This document shows, one piece after another, positions 8,372 through 17,243 of a stretch of 64,000 nucleotides of DNA (its first letter is position 1; each line of letters begins with the position of its first letter). Made by a program: the position numbers and the translations under genes. The DNA lies in contig CAVZAA010000005.1 in the NCBI GenBank assembly GCA_963773105.1, positions 868,001 to 932,000 of the forward strand, written 5' to 3'. This DNA comes from Trebonia sp963773105. Lineage in GTDB: Bacteria; Actinomycetota; Actinomycetes; Streptosporangiales; Streptosporangiaceae. The notes below the pieces were generated by a model. The model was not told the origin of the DNA. It ran no database searches and saw only the letters and a program-made list of their open reading frames with translations.

Positions 8372-9821
8372 TCATCGCTTAAGTTCCCATCGCGGGCCCT
8401 CGGGGGTGTCATCGACAGCCACCCCGGTGTCCTCCAAAGTGTCCCTGATGGAGTCCGCCGAAGCATAGTCGCCCCGCGCGCGCGCCGACTCCCGCTGTCG
8501 CAGCACCAGCGCGACCAGCGCATCGACTACCGAGTGCAGCCGCCCGTCCGGATCGCCTGCCTGCCAGCCCGGGGTCGAGCGGGTCGAGGCCGAGAACCGT
8601 CAGCATGGCCCTGGTCTGAGCCAGGCTCGTCCGGATGCTCTCGATGTTCCCCGTGCTTAGAGCGTAGTTGCCATCGTGCACTGTGGCGTGCACTGCCGCC
8701 AGCGCGGCCGGAACGGCGAGATCGTCGTCCATCGCGGCGGTGAAGGAGATGGGCAGCGGCGGCGTGGGGGCGGTGCCGGGCGCGTCAAGCAGATGCGGCG
8801 CGTGTCCGTCTCTGGAGATGACCGCGTGGTGCGAGCGGGAGACGAACCGCTCGATCCGCTGATACGCCGCCACGGCCTCGTCGAGCGCGTCCCGGGAGTA
8901 ATCGAGCGTCGACCGGTAGTGCGCCTGGCCCAGGTAGTACCGCAGTTCCTGCGGCCGGACCTGGGTCAGCGCCTCGGCTGCCGCCAGCGCGTGCCCGGCC
9001 GACTTGCTCATCTTCTGCCCGGCGAGAGCGACCAGCCCGTTGTGAACCCAGTAGCGGGCGAAGTCGTCGCCCGCCGCCGTCGACTGGGCGCGCTCGTTCT
9101 CGTGGTGCGGGAAGACCAGGTCGATGCCACCGCCGTGGATGTCGAAGGCGGTCCCGAGGTAGCCGGCCGCCATCGCCGAGCACTCCAGATGCCAGCCCGG
9201 CCTGCCGGGACCCCAGGGGGTCCGCCACGACGGCTCGCCCGGCTTGGCGCCCTTCCACAGGGCGAAATCGCGGGGATCCCGCTTGACCGCCGCCACGATG
9301 CCGTCCTCCAGGTCGGCATCCTCGGCCGGGCGCATCTCGTCGAGTCGCTGTCGCGACAGCGAGCCGTATCCGGTGGCAGTGCGCACGTCGAAGTACACGT
9401 CGCCGCCGGCCTGGTAGGCGTGGCCGCCCTCGACCAGCCGCTCGATCAGCGCGATCATGTCAGGGATGTGACCGGACGCGCGGGGCTCGACATCCGGCGG
9501 GCGGCAGCCGAGCAGCTCGTAGGCTTCGGTGAAGGCGCGGGTGTTCCGCTCCGCCAGCGCCCACCAGGGAATGTCCTCAGCGGCGGCGGCGCGCAGGATC
9601 TTGTCATCCACGTCGGTGACGTTCCTGCAGTAGGTCACCTGGTAGCCGGAGGCCTCCAGCCAGCGCACCAGGATGTCGAAGCAGACCGCCGAGCGGAGAT
9701 GGCCCAGGTGCGGCGCACCCTGGACGGTCGCGCCGCACACGTAGACGGATGCCCGCCCCTGCGTGACTGGCTGGAACTCGCGAACCGTTCTAGCTGCGGT
9801 GTCATGCAGGCGGAGCGTCAC
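8372..9821 (-). CDS. cysS: Cysteinyl-tRNA synthetase (one frameshift near the 3' end)
   Basis: Class I aminoacyl-tRNA synthetase charging tRNA-Cys. The GTG start at 9821 opens VTLRLHDTAARTV. Zinc and nucleotide motifs: CGATVQGAPHLGHLRSAV, LECSAMA, FPHHENERAQS and KMSKSAG. Around 8565-8575 the frame breaks after VLGLDPLDPG: the open frame continues as Arg/Ala-rich nonsense to 8409, while the next frame gives a normal C-terminus (GDPDGRLHSVVDALVALV ... DTPEGPRWELKR) stopping at 8372. Removing one base restores a 482-aa protein. This essential gene is probably intact in the cell and the extra base a sequence error. Confidence 0.9.
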
Positions 9822-9960
9822 CCGGCATAGCGTACGGTATCCGACCCCGGGCCGCTCATGGAGCGACACAGTTCGCTATGCCGTGAAATCGTTCCAATCC
9901 AGGACTAACGCCGATACCGTGGGCATCGCGTACTCAGGAAGAATCACGCGAAGCGCCCTC

Positions 9961-11308
9961 ATGGCCGACAGGCACACAGATCACCAGGTAGTCAGGCAGA
10001 TGGAACGACACCCCGATTCAGCTTCATTTCCCGGCTTCCCAGCCGATCCCACCGCAGCGCAGACCGCGCCTCGGCGCAACTGGCTTCATCGCCTGGTGAA
10101 CTTCGCGGTCGCGCTCGTGGTCGTCGCCGTGGCGGCGGGCACGTTTTTCCTGTCCTACCGGGAATCCACGCGATCGCGCTGCAGGGGGGCGTGTCCGTGC
10201 AACTCGCCCGGATCTACCCCGCCGTGTTCGACGCGGTGCTGGTGATCGCCTGCGTGGCCGCCGTCATGCTCAGGGACGCGCACTGGTGGGCGCGGTGCTG
10301 GGCGTGGGTGGTGGTCATCGTCGTCCTGGCCGCGATCGGGGTCACCGACGTGCTGCACGCGATGAACTACGGGCTGCGGCACGGCCGACCGAGGGCGTGG
10401 TCGCCGCCGCCCCGGTGGCGGCCGTCCTGCTCGCCTTCAGTCTGTTTCTCACGATGCTGCGGCAGTCTCGACCGCGGGCGCCGGAACCAGTCCGGGGCCA
10501 GGGACGGGTGCAGGAGCCGGCTGACGACCTGGCCGACCAGCCCACCGCCCCGATGATGGTCTCTGCCGTCGATGCTGTCCCGTTGCTGGCGACGAGCCAC
10601 ACGCCCCGCCCGCCCGCACCCCCCATCGCGCTGCCCGCGGCGCCGGTCCCCGCATTGGCCGACCGGCCGGCGGCCGACTCGGATCAGGCGCCGGACGCGG
10701 CCACCGTGGTTGCCGAGGTCCCGGAAGCGGCGCCGACCCAGGAGATACCGGCACCCGCCGCTGACTCGAGTGACGCCGATTCCGACCCCGGCACAGCCGC
10801 CACCCGCGAGGAGCCCGCGTTCGCCCCGACGGCCCCGACGGCCCCCGAAGCGACGCGGCCGCCAGCCAGCCAGCAGGAGGACGCCGACCCGCCCTGGCCG
10901 GGCGCGGTCGCGCCAGAATCGACACCTGAGGCACCGGCGGAGCCGACCGGCGAGCCGACGGGCGAAGTGCCGGTCGAGCCGACGCCGAAGCCGGTTCAGC
11001 CGCCTGCGCCGACACCAAGCCCGCAGGCGATCAGGTACGCAAGCAGCGCCGCGGCGGAGCAGTACGGCGACGAGGACTGGGAAGCGGAGGTGGACCCGGC
11101 TCTGGCCGGCCAGGTCTATCCCGTGCTCACCTCGGACCCCGATATCGAGGTGCCTCCGCACGGACCGGGCGAGCCGCAGGACCTCGAGGACGACGCCCCG
11201 CCCTTTGCCACCGCACCGTTCGCGTCGGTTCCCGCGCCTCAACCGGGTACGGGTCACCCCGACTCCGCCGACCGACGACGCCGACGAAAACTAGCCGCCC
11301 GCGTCTAA
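9961..11308 (+). CDS. DUF2637-type membrane protein with Pro/Ala-rich tail (two frameshifts)
   Basis: Three frames must be joined. ATG 9961 gives a short N-terminus and TM1 (LVNFAVALVVVAVAAGTFF). Near 10163 (CGGGAATCC) a lost base moves to HAIALQGGVSVQLARIYP and two TMs (AVFDAVLVIACVAAVML, WVVVIVVLAAIGVTDV). Near 10290-10390 a second loss moves to VVAAAPVAAVLLAFSLFL (TM4), followed by a long Pro/Ala/Glu-rich, apparently disordered tail to 11308. Four TMs with this order fit the DUF2637/SpdB-like family of actinobacterial membrane proteins, whose function is unsettled. The tail overlaps the convergent ispF end by 18 bp. Confidence 0.6.
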
Positions 11309-11786
11309 CGCCGGGAGGACGAGGGCGGTGGCCATGGCGGCCACTCCCTCGCCCCGGCCGGTGAGGCCGAGACCGTCGGTGGTGGTCGCCGACAGGGACA
11401 CCGGAGCGCCGGACAGCGCGGCGCTGAGCACGGCAACGGCCTCGGCCCGGCGCGGGCCGACCTTCGGCCGGTTGCCGATGACGTAGACGGCGACGTTCCC
11501 GATGACGAATCCCGCCTCGGCGACCAGGCGCGCCGTCTCACTGCAGCAGCGCAACCCCGGACGCCCCCGCCCACTCGGGCCGTGACGTGCCAAAATGAGC
11601 GCCGAGATCACCGATCCCGGCAGCCGACAGCAAGGCGTCACAGGCCGCGTGGGCAGCAGCGTCCCCATCAGAATGCCCGGCAAGCCCGGTCTCCCCGGGC
11701 CATTCAAGCCCCGCCAGATGCAACGTGCGCCCATCCTCAAACGGATGCACATCCACCCCAAGCCCAACCCGCGGCAGTTTCTCCAC
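11291..11786 (-). CDS. ispF: 2-C-methyl-D-erythritol 2,4-cyclodiphosphate synthase (one frameshift)
   Basis: MEP-pathway enzyme making the cyclic diphosphate for isoprenoid synthesis. N-terminal part: GLGVDVHPFEDGR (metal-binding D-x-H) and HSDGDAAAHAACDALLSAAG. Near 11545 the frame breaks in GCGCTGCTGCAGTGAG; moving one frame restores ETARLVAEAGFVIGNVAVYV and the C-terminal TTTDGLGLTGRGEG. With one inserted base removed the protein is about 164 aa, the family length. In related genomes ispD lies between carD and ispF, or is fused to ispF; neither is present here, with only 20 bp to carD. Confidence 0.9.
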
Positions 11787-11805
11787 CGCGGCAGCCTATC
11801 GCGGG

Positions 11806-12288
11806 TTACGTCGTAAGGACTTCGTCGAGGAGGGCTTCTGCCTTGTCCTCGTTGGTCTTCTCGGCCAGGGCGAGCTCGCTCACCAGGATCTGACGGGCCT
11901 TGGCCAGCATCCGCTTCTCGCCGGCCGAGAGGCCGCGCTCCTTATCCCTGCGCCACAGATCCCTGACGACCTCGGCGACCTTGTTAACGTCGCCCGAGGC
12001 GAGCTTTTCCAGGTTGGCCTTGTACCGACGCGACCAGTTAGTGGGCTCCTCGGTGTGCGGTGCGCGCAGCACCTCGAACACGCGCTCAAGCCCTTCGGCA
12101 CCCACCACGTCCCGTACCCCGACGAGCTCCGCGTTATCCGCGGGAACCCGAACGGTCAGGTCGCCCTTGTCGACCTTCAGGACCAGATAGGTCTTCTCCT
12201 CGCCCTTGATCGTGCGAGTTTCAACGGCTTCGATGCGAGCAGCCCCATGGTGAGGGTAAACGACGGTATCGCCGACCTTAAAAGACAT
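11806..12288 (-). CDS. carD: CarD family transcriptional regulator
   Basis: RNA polymerase-binding activator that stabilises open complexes at rRNA and other promoters. 160 aa: N-terminal Tudor-like RNAP-interaction domain (MSFKVGDTVVYPHHGAARIE, then KTYLVLKV) and C-terminal helical DNA-binding domain with the conserved NWSRRYKANLEKLASGD tryptophan region. The frame extends upstream to 12468, but MSFKVGDTV at 12288 is the near-universal start. Located upstream of ispF as in Rv3583c. Confidence 0.95.
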   Translation of the reverse strand: MSFKVGDTVVYPHHGAARIEAVETRTIKGEEKTYLVLKVDKGDLTVRVPADNAELVGVRDVVGAEGLERVFEVLRAPHTEEPTNWSRRYKANLEKLASGDVNKVAEVVRDLWRRDKERGLSAGEKRMLAKARQILVSELALAEKTNEDKAEALLDEVLTT

Positions 12289-12648
12289 CTGGCAAGTACC
12301 CCTTCCGCTGAAGGCTATCTTACCACGGCTTCGACCACCGATAAAATGCCCGTGCTGGCGAATATGCAGGTCAATACACCAATTTCGAGCACACGCAAAA
12401 AAGCTCAACGGGTATCTACGACGGTCGGCACGGCTACTCGCGTGCTCTGCGTGTCCACCGCTGAGCATCGCGCGGACGTGTCGTCAGGATCGTGGTCTGG
12501 TGCGTCGCCGCTGACGGTAGACCTCTAGTCTACCTGAGGATTCGCCTCGACTTCGGAAATCGCCGCGCGAGGCGCCACCAGGGCCGCATCTGGCTCATAC
12601 TTGAAGAGTGAGGGCCCGTGGCCGCAGCCACAGCCGGAAGAGGTGCCT

Positions 12649-13430
12649 GTGAGCTTCGCCAGCGAGCCGGAGCGGGATGATGGCAGCCTGCCTCCGGTGA
12701 ACATCGTGATCCCGGATGATGCTCGGGAACTCGATCGCGACGTGCTCGCCTACCGCAGGGAGATGCGGGCCGTGCGGCGGCGGCAGCGCCGCAGGCGACT
12801 GCTGCGGCCATTTAGCGGGCCGGGGGGCAGCGGGCCTGCCGCGCTCGTGCCGCTGATCGCGCTCTGCCTGGCACTGGCCCTGGTCGGCGGCGCGCTGCTG
12901 TCCGTGCTGACGATCAGCCCGGCCGAGCAGGAGAACGCGCTCACGCCGTCGGCGACGCCGCGGGCGACCACCAGTCCGTCCCCCTCGGACTCACCGCTGC
13001 CGCCCGGGAACGTCCGCTTGACGGCGAGACCGAGCCGGTGCGGTCGCTCGTCAGCTCCGCCATCGCCCTCGTGCCCGACGGACTGCGGTTGCGGCCCGGC
13101 TCTTAGCCGCCTTGACGCGTCAGGCGGTCGGCGGCGGGCGTCGATCGGGTCGTACTTCGTCGGCGTCGGCGCGCCGAGCGCGCAGCTGACGGCGGAGGCC
13201 AACCAGTTCGGCAACGGCCACGCGGTCCCGGGGGACGACGCCGACAGCGTGCTCAGCCGACGCGTACCACCCGGCCGGCCTCACCGTGCTGCTGGTCTTC
13301 AGCGACGGCACCGCCGAGGTCTGCAAGAACCTCTCCGGCGAGCTTCCAGCTGGGACTCACGCCGGGCGAACTGAACTTCGCCCGGCGCCAGGGCCGAGCG
13401 CAAGCCGAGCGCCCAAGCCCACCCCACGGC
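12649..13430 (+). CDS. Single-pass membrane protein of unknown function (several frameshifts)
   Basis: GTG 12649 follows GGAAGAGG and opens an acidic then Arg-rich cytosolic segment (about 65 aa) and one TM helix (LVPLIALCLALALVGGALL), then a Ser/Pro linker. After about 13015 no single frame stays plausible: the best pieces are PLDGETEPVRSLVSSAIALV, then SYFVGVGAPSAQLTAEANQF, then HPAGLTVLLVFSDGTAEVCK, then ELQLGLTPGELNF. At least three or four indels are needed. The gene is not recognised beyond this; it sits divergent from carD. The 3' boundary is approximate. Confidence 0.45.
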
Positions 13431-13589
13431 GGGCACCTCCGCAGGCTGACTTTTCGCTCACCCCCCGACGCGGCCGCCGCCGAGCGAGCCGATACGATTT
13501 CTACGGCCTGTAGTGGACTGCCAGGCCACTACAGACGCAACGGGAGTGTTCGTACCTCTCGTCGGCATTGAACGAGGAGGCATTTCGCC

Positions 13590-14211
13590 GTGATCCGCGC
13601 ACGCTTCGGCAAGACCGCCGCTGGCCGCCTGCTGCATCGGTGCAGGTGCCCTTGCCCTGCTGATGACGGCCGTCTCCGGATGTGAAGCCGGCAACGGCGC
13701 CCCGACGCTGGAGTTCCACGCCGCGTCCGGCGGGGCGCAGACCATCGTCAACGGAATCAAGATCACCAACGTCTTCGTGCTTGGCGCCCCGTCCGGCTCG
13801 ACGTTGCCCGCGGGCTCATCCGCCAGCCTGTTCATGTCGCTGTTCAACGACGGCGCGACCGGCGACGCGCTGCTAAGCGCCTCGGCGGCCGAGGCGGCCG
13901 CCAGCGTGACGCTGGCCGGCGGCACGGTCGCCCTCCCGTCGCAGATCCCTGTCAACCTGACCGGGCCGCAGCCGTCGGCGGTGCTCACGAACCTGTCCGC
14001 GCCGCTCGCCTCCGGCGGCTACGTCAAGGTGACGCTGCAGTTCAAGAACGCGGGCCCGGTGACCCTGCAGGTCCCGGTGGAGCCGCAGTCGTACTACTGG
14101 GCGACCTACTCCCCGGCGCCAGCCAACGGGCCGGCGACCACCCCGACCGTCAACCCGGGGACCACGGTCGCGCCGAATGTAACCGTGACCCCGAGCGGGA
14201 CGCCGACCTGA
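13590..14211 (+). CDS. LpqE-like lipoprotein (one frameshift in the signal peptide)
   Basis: Secreted lipoprotein. GTG 13590 (AACGAGGAGG upstream) starts VIRARFGKTAA; near 13620 one extra base separates this from LAACCIGAGALALLMTAVSG, whose VSG-C lipobox gives Cys attachment. The mature part is a beta-rich domain (NGIKITNVFVLGAP, SASLFMSLFNDG, GYVKVTLQFKNAGPVTLQV) resembling the DUF461/PCu(A)C-like LpqE group, ending in a Pro/Thr tail. In M. tuberculosis lpqE (Rv3584) lies beside carD and radA, which supports the name. Function unknown; no obvious Met/His copper motif is visible. Confidence 0.72.
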
Positions 14212-14237
14212 CGCGAGCGCGAGCCGAGCAGTGAAAA

Positions 14238-14288
14238 CGCCGCGGCCCGCCGCCCTCGAGCTTCGGTCGGGGGCGGCGGGCCGCGGCG
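14238..14288. terminator. Bidirectional hairpin between lipoprotein gene and phoP
   Basis: A perfect 18-bp GC-only stem (14238-14255 with 14271-14288) and 15-nt loop lie between the convergent lipoprotein gene and phoP. AAAA before the left arm supplies a short U-run for the minus-strand transcript. Confidence 0.75.
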
Positions 14289-14310
14289 CTTAGGCCATCG
14301 GCCAGGCGGG

Positions 14311-14997
14311 TCAGCCGACCGACTCGAACTTGTACCCGAGCCCGCGCACGGTGACGATGTGCCGTGGCTTGGCCGGGTCGGTCTCGATCTTGGCCCGCAG
14401 CCGCTTGATGTGCACGTCCAGGGTCTTGGTGTCGCCCACGTAGTCGGCGCCCCAGACCCGGTCGATGAGCTGCATCCGGGTGAGCACCCGGTCGGCGTTG
14501 CGTAGCAGCACCTGGAGGAGCTCGAACTCCTTCAGCGGAAGCTGGACCTGGTCCCCGCGGACGCTGACCACGTGCCGCTCCACGTCCATCCGCACCGGCC
14601 CCGCCTCGAGGGTGGCGTCGGCCACCTCCTCCACGTCGCCGCGCCGCCGCAGCACCGCCCGCATCCGGGCCACCAGCTCCCGGGAGGAGAACGGCTTGGT
14701 CACGTAGTCGTCGGCGCCCAGCTCAAGGCCGACCACCTTGTCGATCTCGCTGTCCTTGGCGGTGAGCATGATGACCGGCACGCTGGACCGCTCGCGCAGC
14801 GAACGGCATACCTCGCTGCCGGGCAGGCCGGGCAGCATCAGGTCGAGCAGCACCAGGTCGGCGCCGGTCCGGTCGAAGGTGTCGAGCGCGTCCGGGCCGG
14901 TGGCGCACACTGCCACCTCGAAACCCTCCTTGCGGAGCATGTACGAGATCGCATCGCTGAACGACTCCTCGTCCTCCACTACCAGCACACGTGTCAC
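14311..14997 (-). CDS. phoP: Response regulator PhoP (phosphate control)
   Basis: OmpR/PhoB-class response regulator of 228 aa. Receiver domain: acidic pair in LVVEDEESF, phosphoacceptor Asp in LVLLDLMLPGLPGSEV, Thr in MLTAKDSE, Lys in DDYVTKPFS. C-terminal winged helix with RVWGADYVGDTKTLDVHIKR and VRGLGYKFE. The sequence is close to Streptomyces PhoP, which binds PHO boxes and controls phosphate scavenging and secondary metabolism. phoR lies upstream in the same orientation 42 bp away or more. Confidence 0.92.
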   Translation of the reverse strand: MTRVLVVEDEESFSDAISYMLRKEGFEVAVCATGPDALDTFDRTGADLVLLDLMLPGLPGSEVCRSLRERSSVPVIMLTAKDSEIDKVVGLELGADDYVTKPFSSRELVARMRAVLRRRGDVEEVADATLEAGPVRMDVERHVVSVRGDQVQLPLKEFELLQVLLRNADRVLTRMQLIDRVWGADYVGDTKTLDVHIKRLRAKIETDPAKPRHIVTVRGLGYKFESVG

Positions 14998-15039
14998 CGA
15001 AGTCCTCCTGACGGGGTAGCCGAAATCCAGGGAAAAGGG

Positions 15040-16170
15040 TTAGGCGTGCGCCCGGTCGGGGCTGATGCCTTCATGTTCGCTCCGCAGTGGTAGCCACAGG
15101 GTGAAGGTGGATCCCGCGCCCTCCACGCTCCGCACGTTGACCCGGCCGCCGTGCGCGACCGTCACGTGCTTCGCGATGGCGAGCCCGAGCCCGGTGCCGC
15201 CGGTGGCCCGCGAGCGGGCCGGGTCGACGCGATAGAAGCGTTCGAAGATCCGCTCCAGGTCACGCTCGGGGATGCCGATCCCCTGGTCGGTCACGCTGAT
15301 TTCGACGCCGCCGTCGCCCGGCTTCTTGACGCACACGACGACCCGGGTGCGCTCCGGGCTGTAGACGACCGCGTTCTCAAGTAGGTTGCGCACCGCGGTG
15401 ACCAGCAGGTCCTCCTCGCCGAGGACGCTGAGCCCGCGCACTCCGATGGACGCGAGCGTGATCCCCCGCGCGTTCGCCTTCATCCGGCACCGGTCGAGCG
15501 CCTCGGCGACCACCGCGTCTACCTGCACCGGGCGCGGATCGGGGACCGGCTCGGCGGCCTGGATCCGCGACAGCGTGATCAGGTCCTGGACCAGGAACGT
15601 CAGCCTGGCCGCCTCCTGCCGCATCCGGCCCGCGAACCGGCGGACCGCCTCTTCGTCGTCGGCCGCGTCCTCGATCGTCTCCGCCAGCAGCGCCAGCGCG
15701 CCAACCGGGGTCTTGAGCTCGTGGCTGACGTTGGCCACGAAGTCCCGCCTGACCTCTTCGACCCGCTGGCTCTCGGTCCGGTCCTCGGCCAGCACGAGCA
15801 CCAGCCCGCCGCCGCCGACGGTCCCCGACAGCGGGGCCACGCGGACCGCGAACGTGGTGGTGCGCCCGCCGAAGCGCGGCACCGGCACCTCGAACTCGGC
15901 CTCGCGGATCTCGCCGTCCCGCCGGACCTGCCGGGCGAGGGCGGCGAGTTCGCTCACCATCAGCCGGTCGCCCTTGACGATCCCGAAGGCGCGGGCCGCC
16001 GCGCTCGCGCGCAGCACCCGGTCCTCGCTGTCCACGACGACCGCGGACGAGGAGAGGACGGACAGCACCGAGGCGATGCCTGGCGGCAGTTTGGCGGGCT
16101 GCTGAGCGGCCCTCAGCCGGGCGCTCTTCTGCTGCCGCACGCCGCTGCCGGTACGCGTCCTTATCGCCAT
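15040..16170 (-). CDS. phoR: Sensor histidine kinase PhoR/SenX3-like, lacking membrane anchor
   Basis: Partner kinase of PhoP. Visible in order: PPGIASVLSVLSSSAVVVDSE and a PAS-like domain, the DHp H-box FVANVSHELKTPVGAL, N-box VRNLLENAVVYSPE, G1 TDQGIGIPERD, F-box FERFYRVD and G2 GGTGLGLAIAKHV. Start 16170 (MAIRTRTG) has GGAG upstream; an earlier GTG at 16233 adds 21 Arg/Ala-rich residues. Neither start gives a hydrophobic helix, whereas Streptomyces PhoR begins with a membrane segment. Either the kinase is soluble or the true N-terminus is displaced by a sequence error; I found no TM in the other frames just upstream. Confidence 0.88.
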   Translation of the reverse strand: MAIRTRTGSGVRQQKSARLRAAQQPAKLPPGIASVLSVLSSSAVVVDSEDRVLRASAAARAFGIVKGDRLMVSELAALARQVRRDGEIREAEFEVPVPRFGGRTTTFAVRVAPLSGTVGGGGLVLVLAEDRTESQRVEEVRRDFVANVSHELKTPVGALALLAETIEDAADDEEAVRRFAGRMRQEAARLTFLVQDLITLSRIQAAEPVPDPRPVQVDAVVAEALDRCRMKANARGITLASIGVRGLSVLGEEDLLVTAVRNLLENAVVYSPERTRVVVCVKKPGDGGVEISVTDQGIGIPERDLERIFERFYRVDPARSRATGGTGLGLAIAKHVTVAHGGRVNVRSVEGAGSTFTLWLPLRSEHEGISPDRAHA

Positions 16171-16330
16171 ACCGGGCCACTCCGCGCCGGGTCGCCGACC
16201 TGCGCGGACGTTTGCCGCCCGGGCAGCCCGCACCAGCGTGACCAGTCCATACTCACGTATCTGATGGTATGCGGACCAGCCGGGGCCGCCACAATCCGGA
16301 GATCGCGCGAAATGTCACTCTTCTCCGGAA

Positions 16331-16385
16331 GTTCACTTCGCCTCTTACCCACCGACACTTCCAAGGCCCGCGTCGTTCACGGATT
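16331..16385. promoter_or_regulatory. Candidate PHO box repeats upstream of phoR
   Basis: GTTCAC occurs at 16331 (GTTCACTTCGC) and at 16375 (GTTCACGGATT), exactly 44 bp apart, i.e. four 11-bp PhoP repeat units. Streptomyces PhoP binds direct repeats of 11 bp beginning GTTCA. The intermediate units are poorly conserved, so this is a weak by-eye call. Confidence 0.3.
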
Positions 16386-16392
16386 GGCGGCT

Positions 16393-17136
16393 TTAGCGAC
16401 CCTGGTTCTTAACGGCCTCCGCCGCCGTGGCGGCCGCCTCCGGGTCCAGGTAGCGCCCGCCGGCCACCGTGGGCTTGAACGTCGCGTCCAGCTCGTAGAG
16501 CAGCGGGATGCCGGTCGGGATGTTGAGCTCGGCGATCGCCGCGTCGCTGATCCCGTCCAGGTGCTTGACCAGCGCGCGGAGCGAGTTGCCGTGCGCCACC
16601 ACCAGCACCGTCAGGCCCGCGGCGAGATCAGGCACGATCGCGTCGTACCAGTACGGAAGGAACCGCCCGAGGACGTCCTTGAGACACTCGGTGCGCGGCA
16701 TCAGCTCGGGCGGCAGCGTCGCGTAACGGGGATCGCCTGCCTGCGAAAGCGGGTCGTCGTCGGCGATCGGGGGCGGCGGCACGTCGTAGGAGCGACGCCA
16801 GGTCATGAACTGCTCGTCGCCGAACTCCTGGCGCGTCTGCGCTTTGTCCTTGCCCTGCAGCGCGCCGTAGTGCCGCTCGTTCAGCCGCCACGAGCGGCGG
16901 ACCGGCAGCCAGCTCAGCCCGGCCTCTTCGAGCAGGCCGTTAGCGGTCGAGATGGCCCGGGTCAGCACCGAGGTGTGCACGACGTCCGGCCGCAGACCGG
17001 CATCGACCAGCATCCGCCCGGCGGCCGACGCCTCCTGAACGCCCTTCGCCGCAAGCCCTACATCTACCCATCCCGTGAACAGACCCTTCGAGTTCCATTC
17101 ACTCTCACCATGGCGCACAAGCACGAGGGTTCCCAT
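16393..17136 (-). CDS. gpmA: 2,3-bisphosphoglycerate-dependent phosphoglycerate mutase
   Basis: Glycolytic interconversion of 3- and 2-phosphoglycerate. Phosphohistidine motif LVLVRHGESEWN at residues 4-15, FTGWVDVGL, the RHYGALQG loop, and the second catalytic His in VVAHGNSLRALVKHL. 247 aa, the dPGM length. Start 17136 (MGTLVLVRHGES) is preferred to the longer open frame from 17262. Divergent from mshA, as near Streptomyces phoP. Confidence 0.94.
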   Translation of the reverse strand: MGTLVLVRHGESEWNSKGLFTGWVDVGLAAKGVQEASAAGRMLVDAGLRPDVVHTSVLTRAISTANGLLEEAGLSWLPVRRSWRLNERHYGALQGKDKAQTRQEFGDEQFMTWRRSYDVPPPPIADDDPLSQAGDPRYATLPPELMPRTECLKDVLGRFLPYWYDAIVPDLAAGLTVLVVAHGNSLRALVKHLDGISDAAIAELNIPTGIPLLYELDATFKPTVAGGRYLDPEAAATAAEAVKNQGR

Positions 17137-17243
17137 GCCGCCAAGCCTAGCTTGGACCGCCACACGGCAACATAGAGGTATCAACCAGGCCGCCCCTCCC
17201 GGCAGGGGTCCCCAGCGCCCGGCGGCGAGGAGGAAGATGGGGT

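Noticed and set aside
8372..9821. Mycothiol ligase MshC instead of CysS
   Set aside because: N-terminal and HHENERAQS/KMSKSAG context, the C-terminal DTPEGPRWELKR end and the rlmB neighbour fit CysS.
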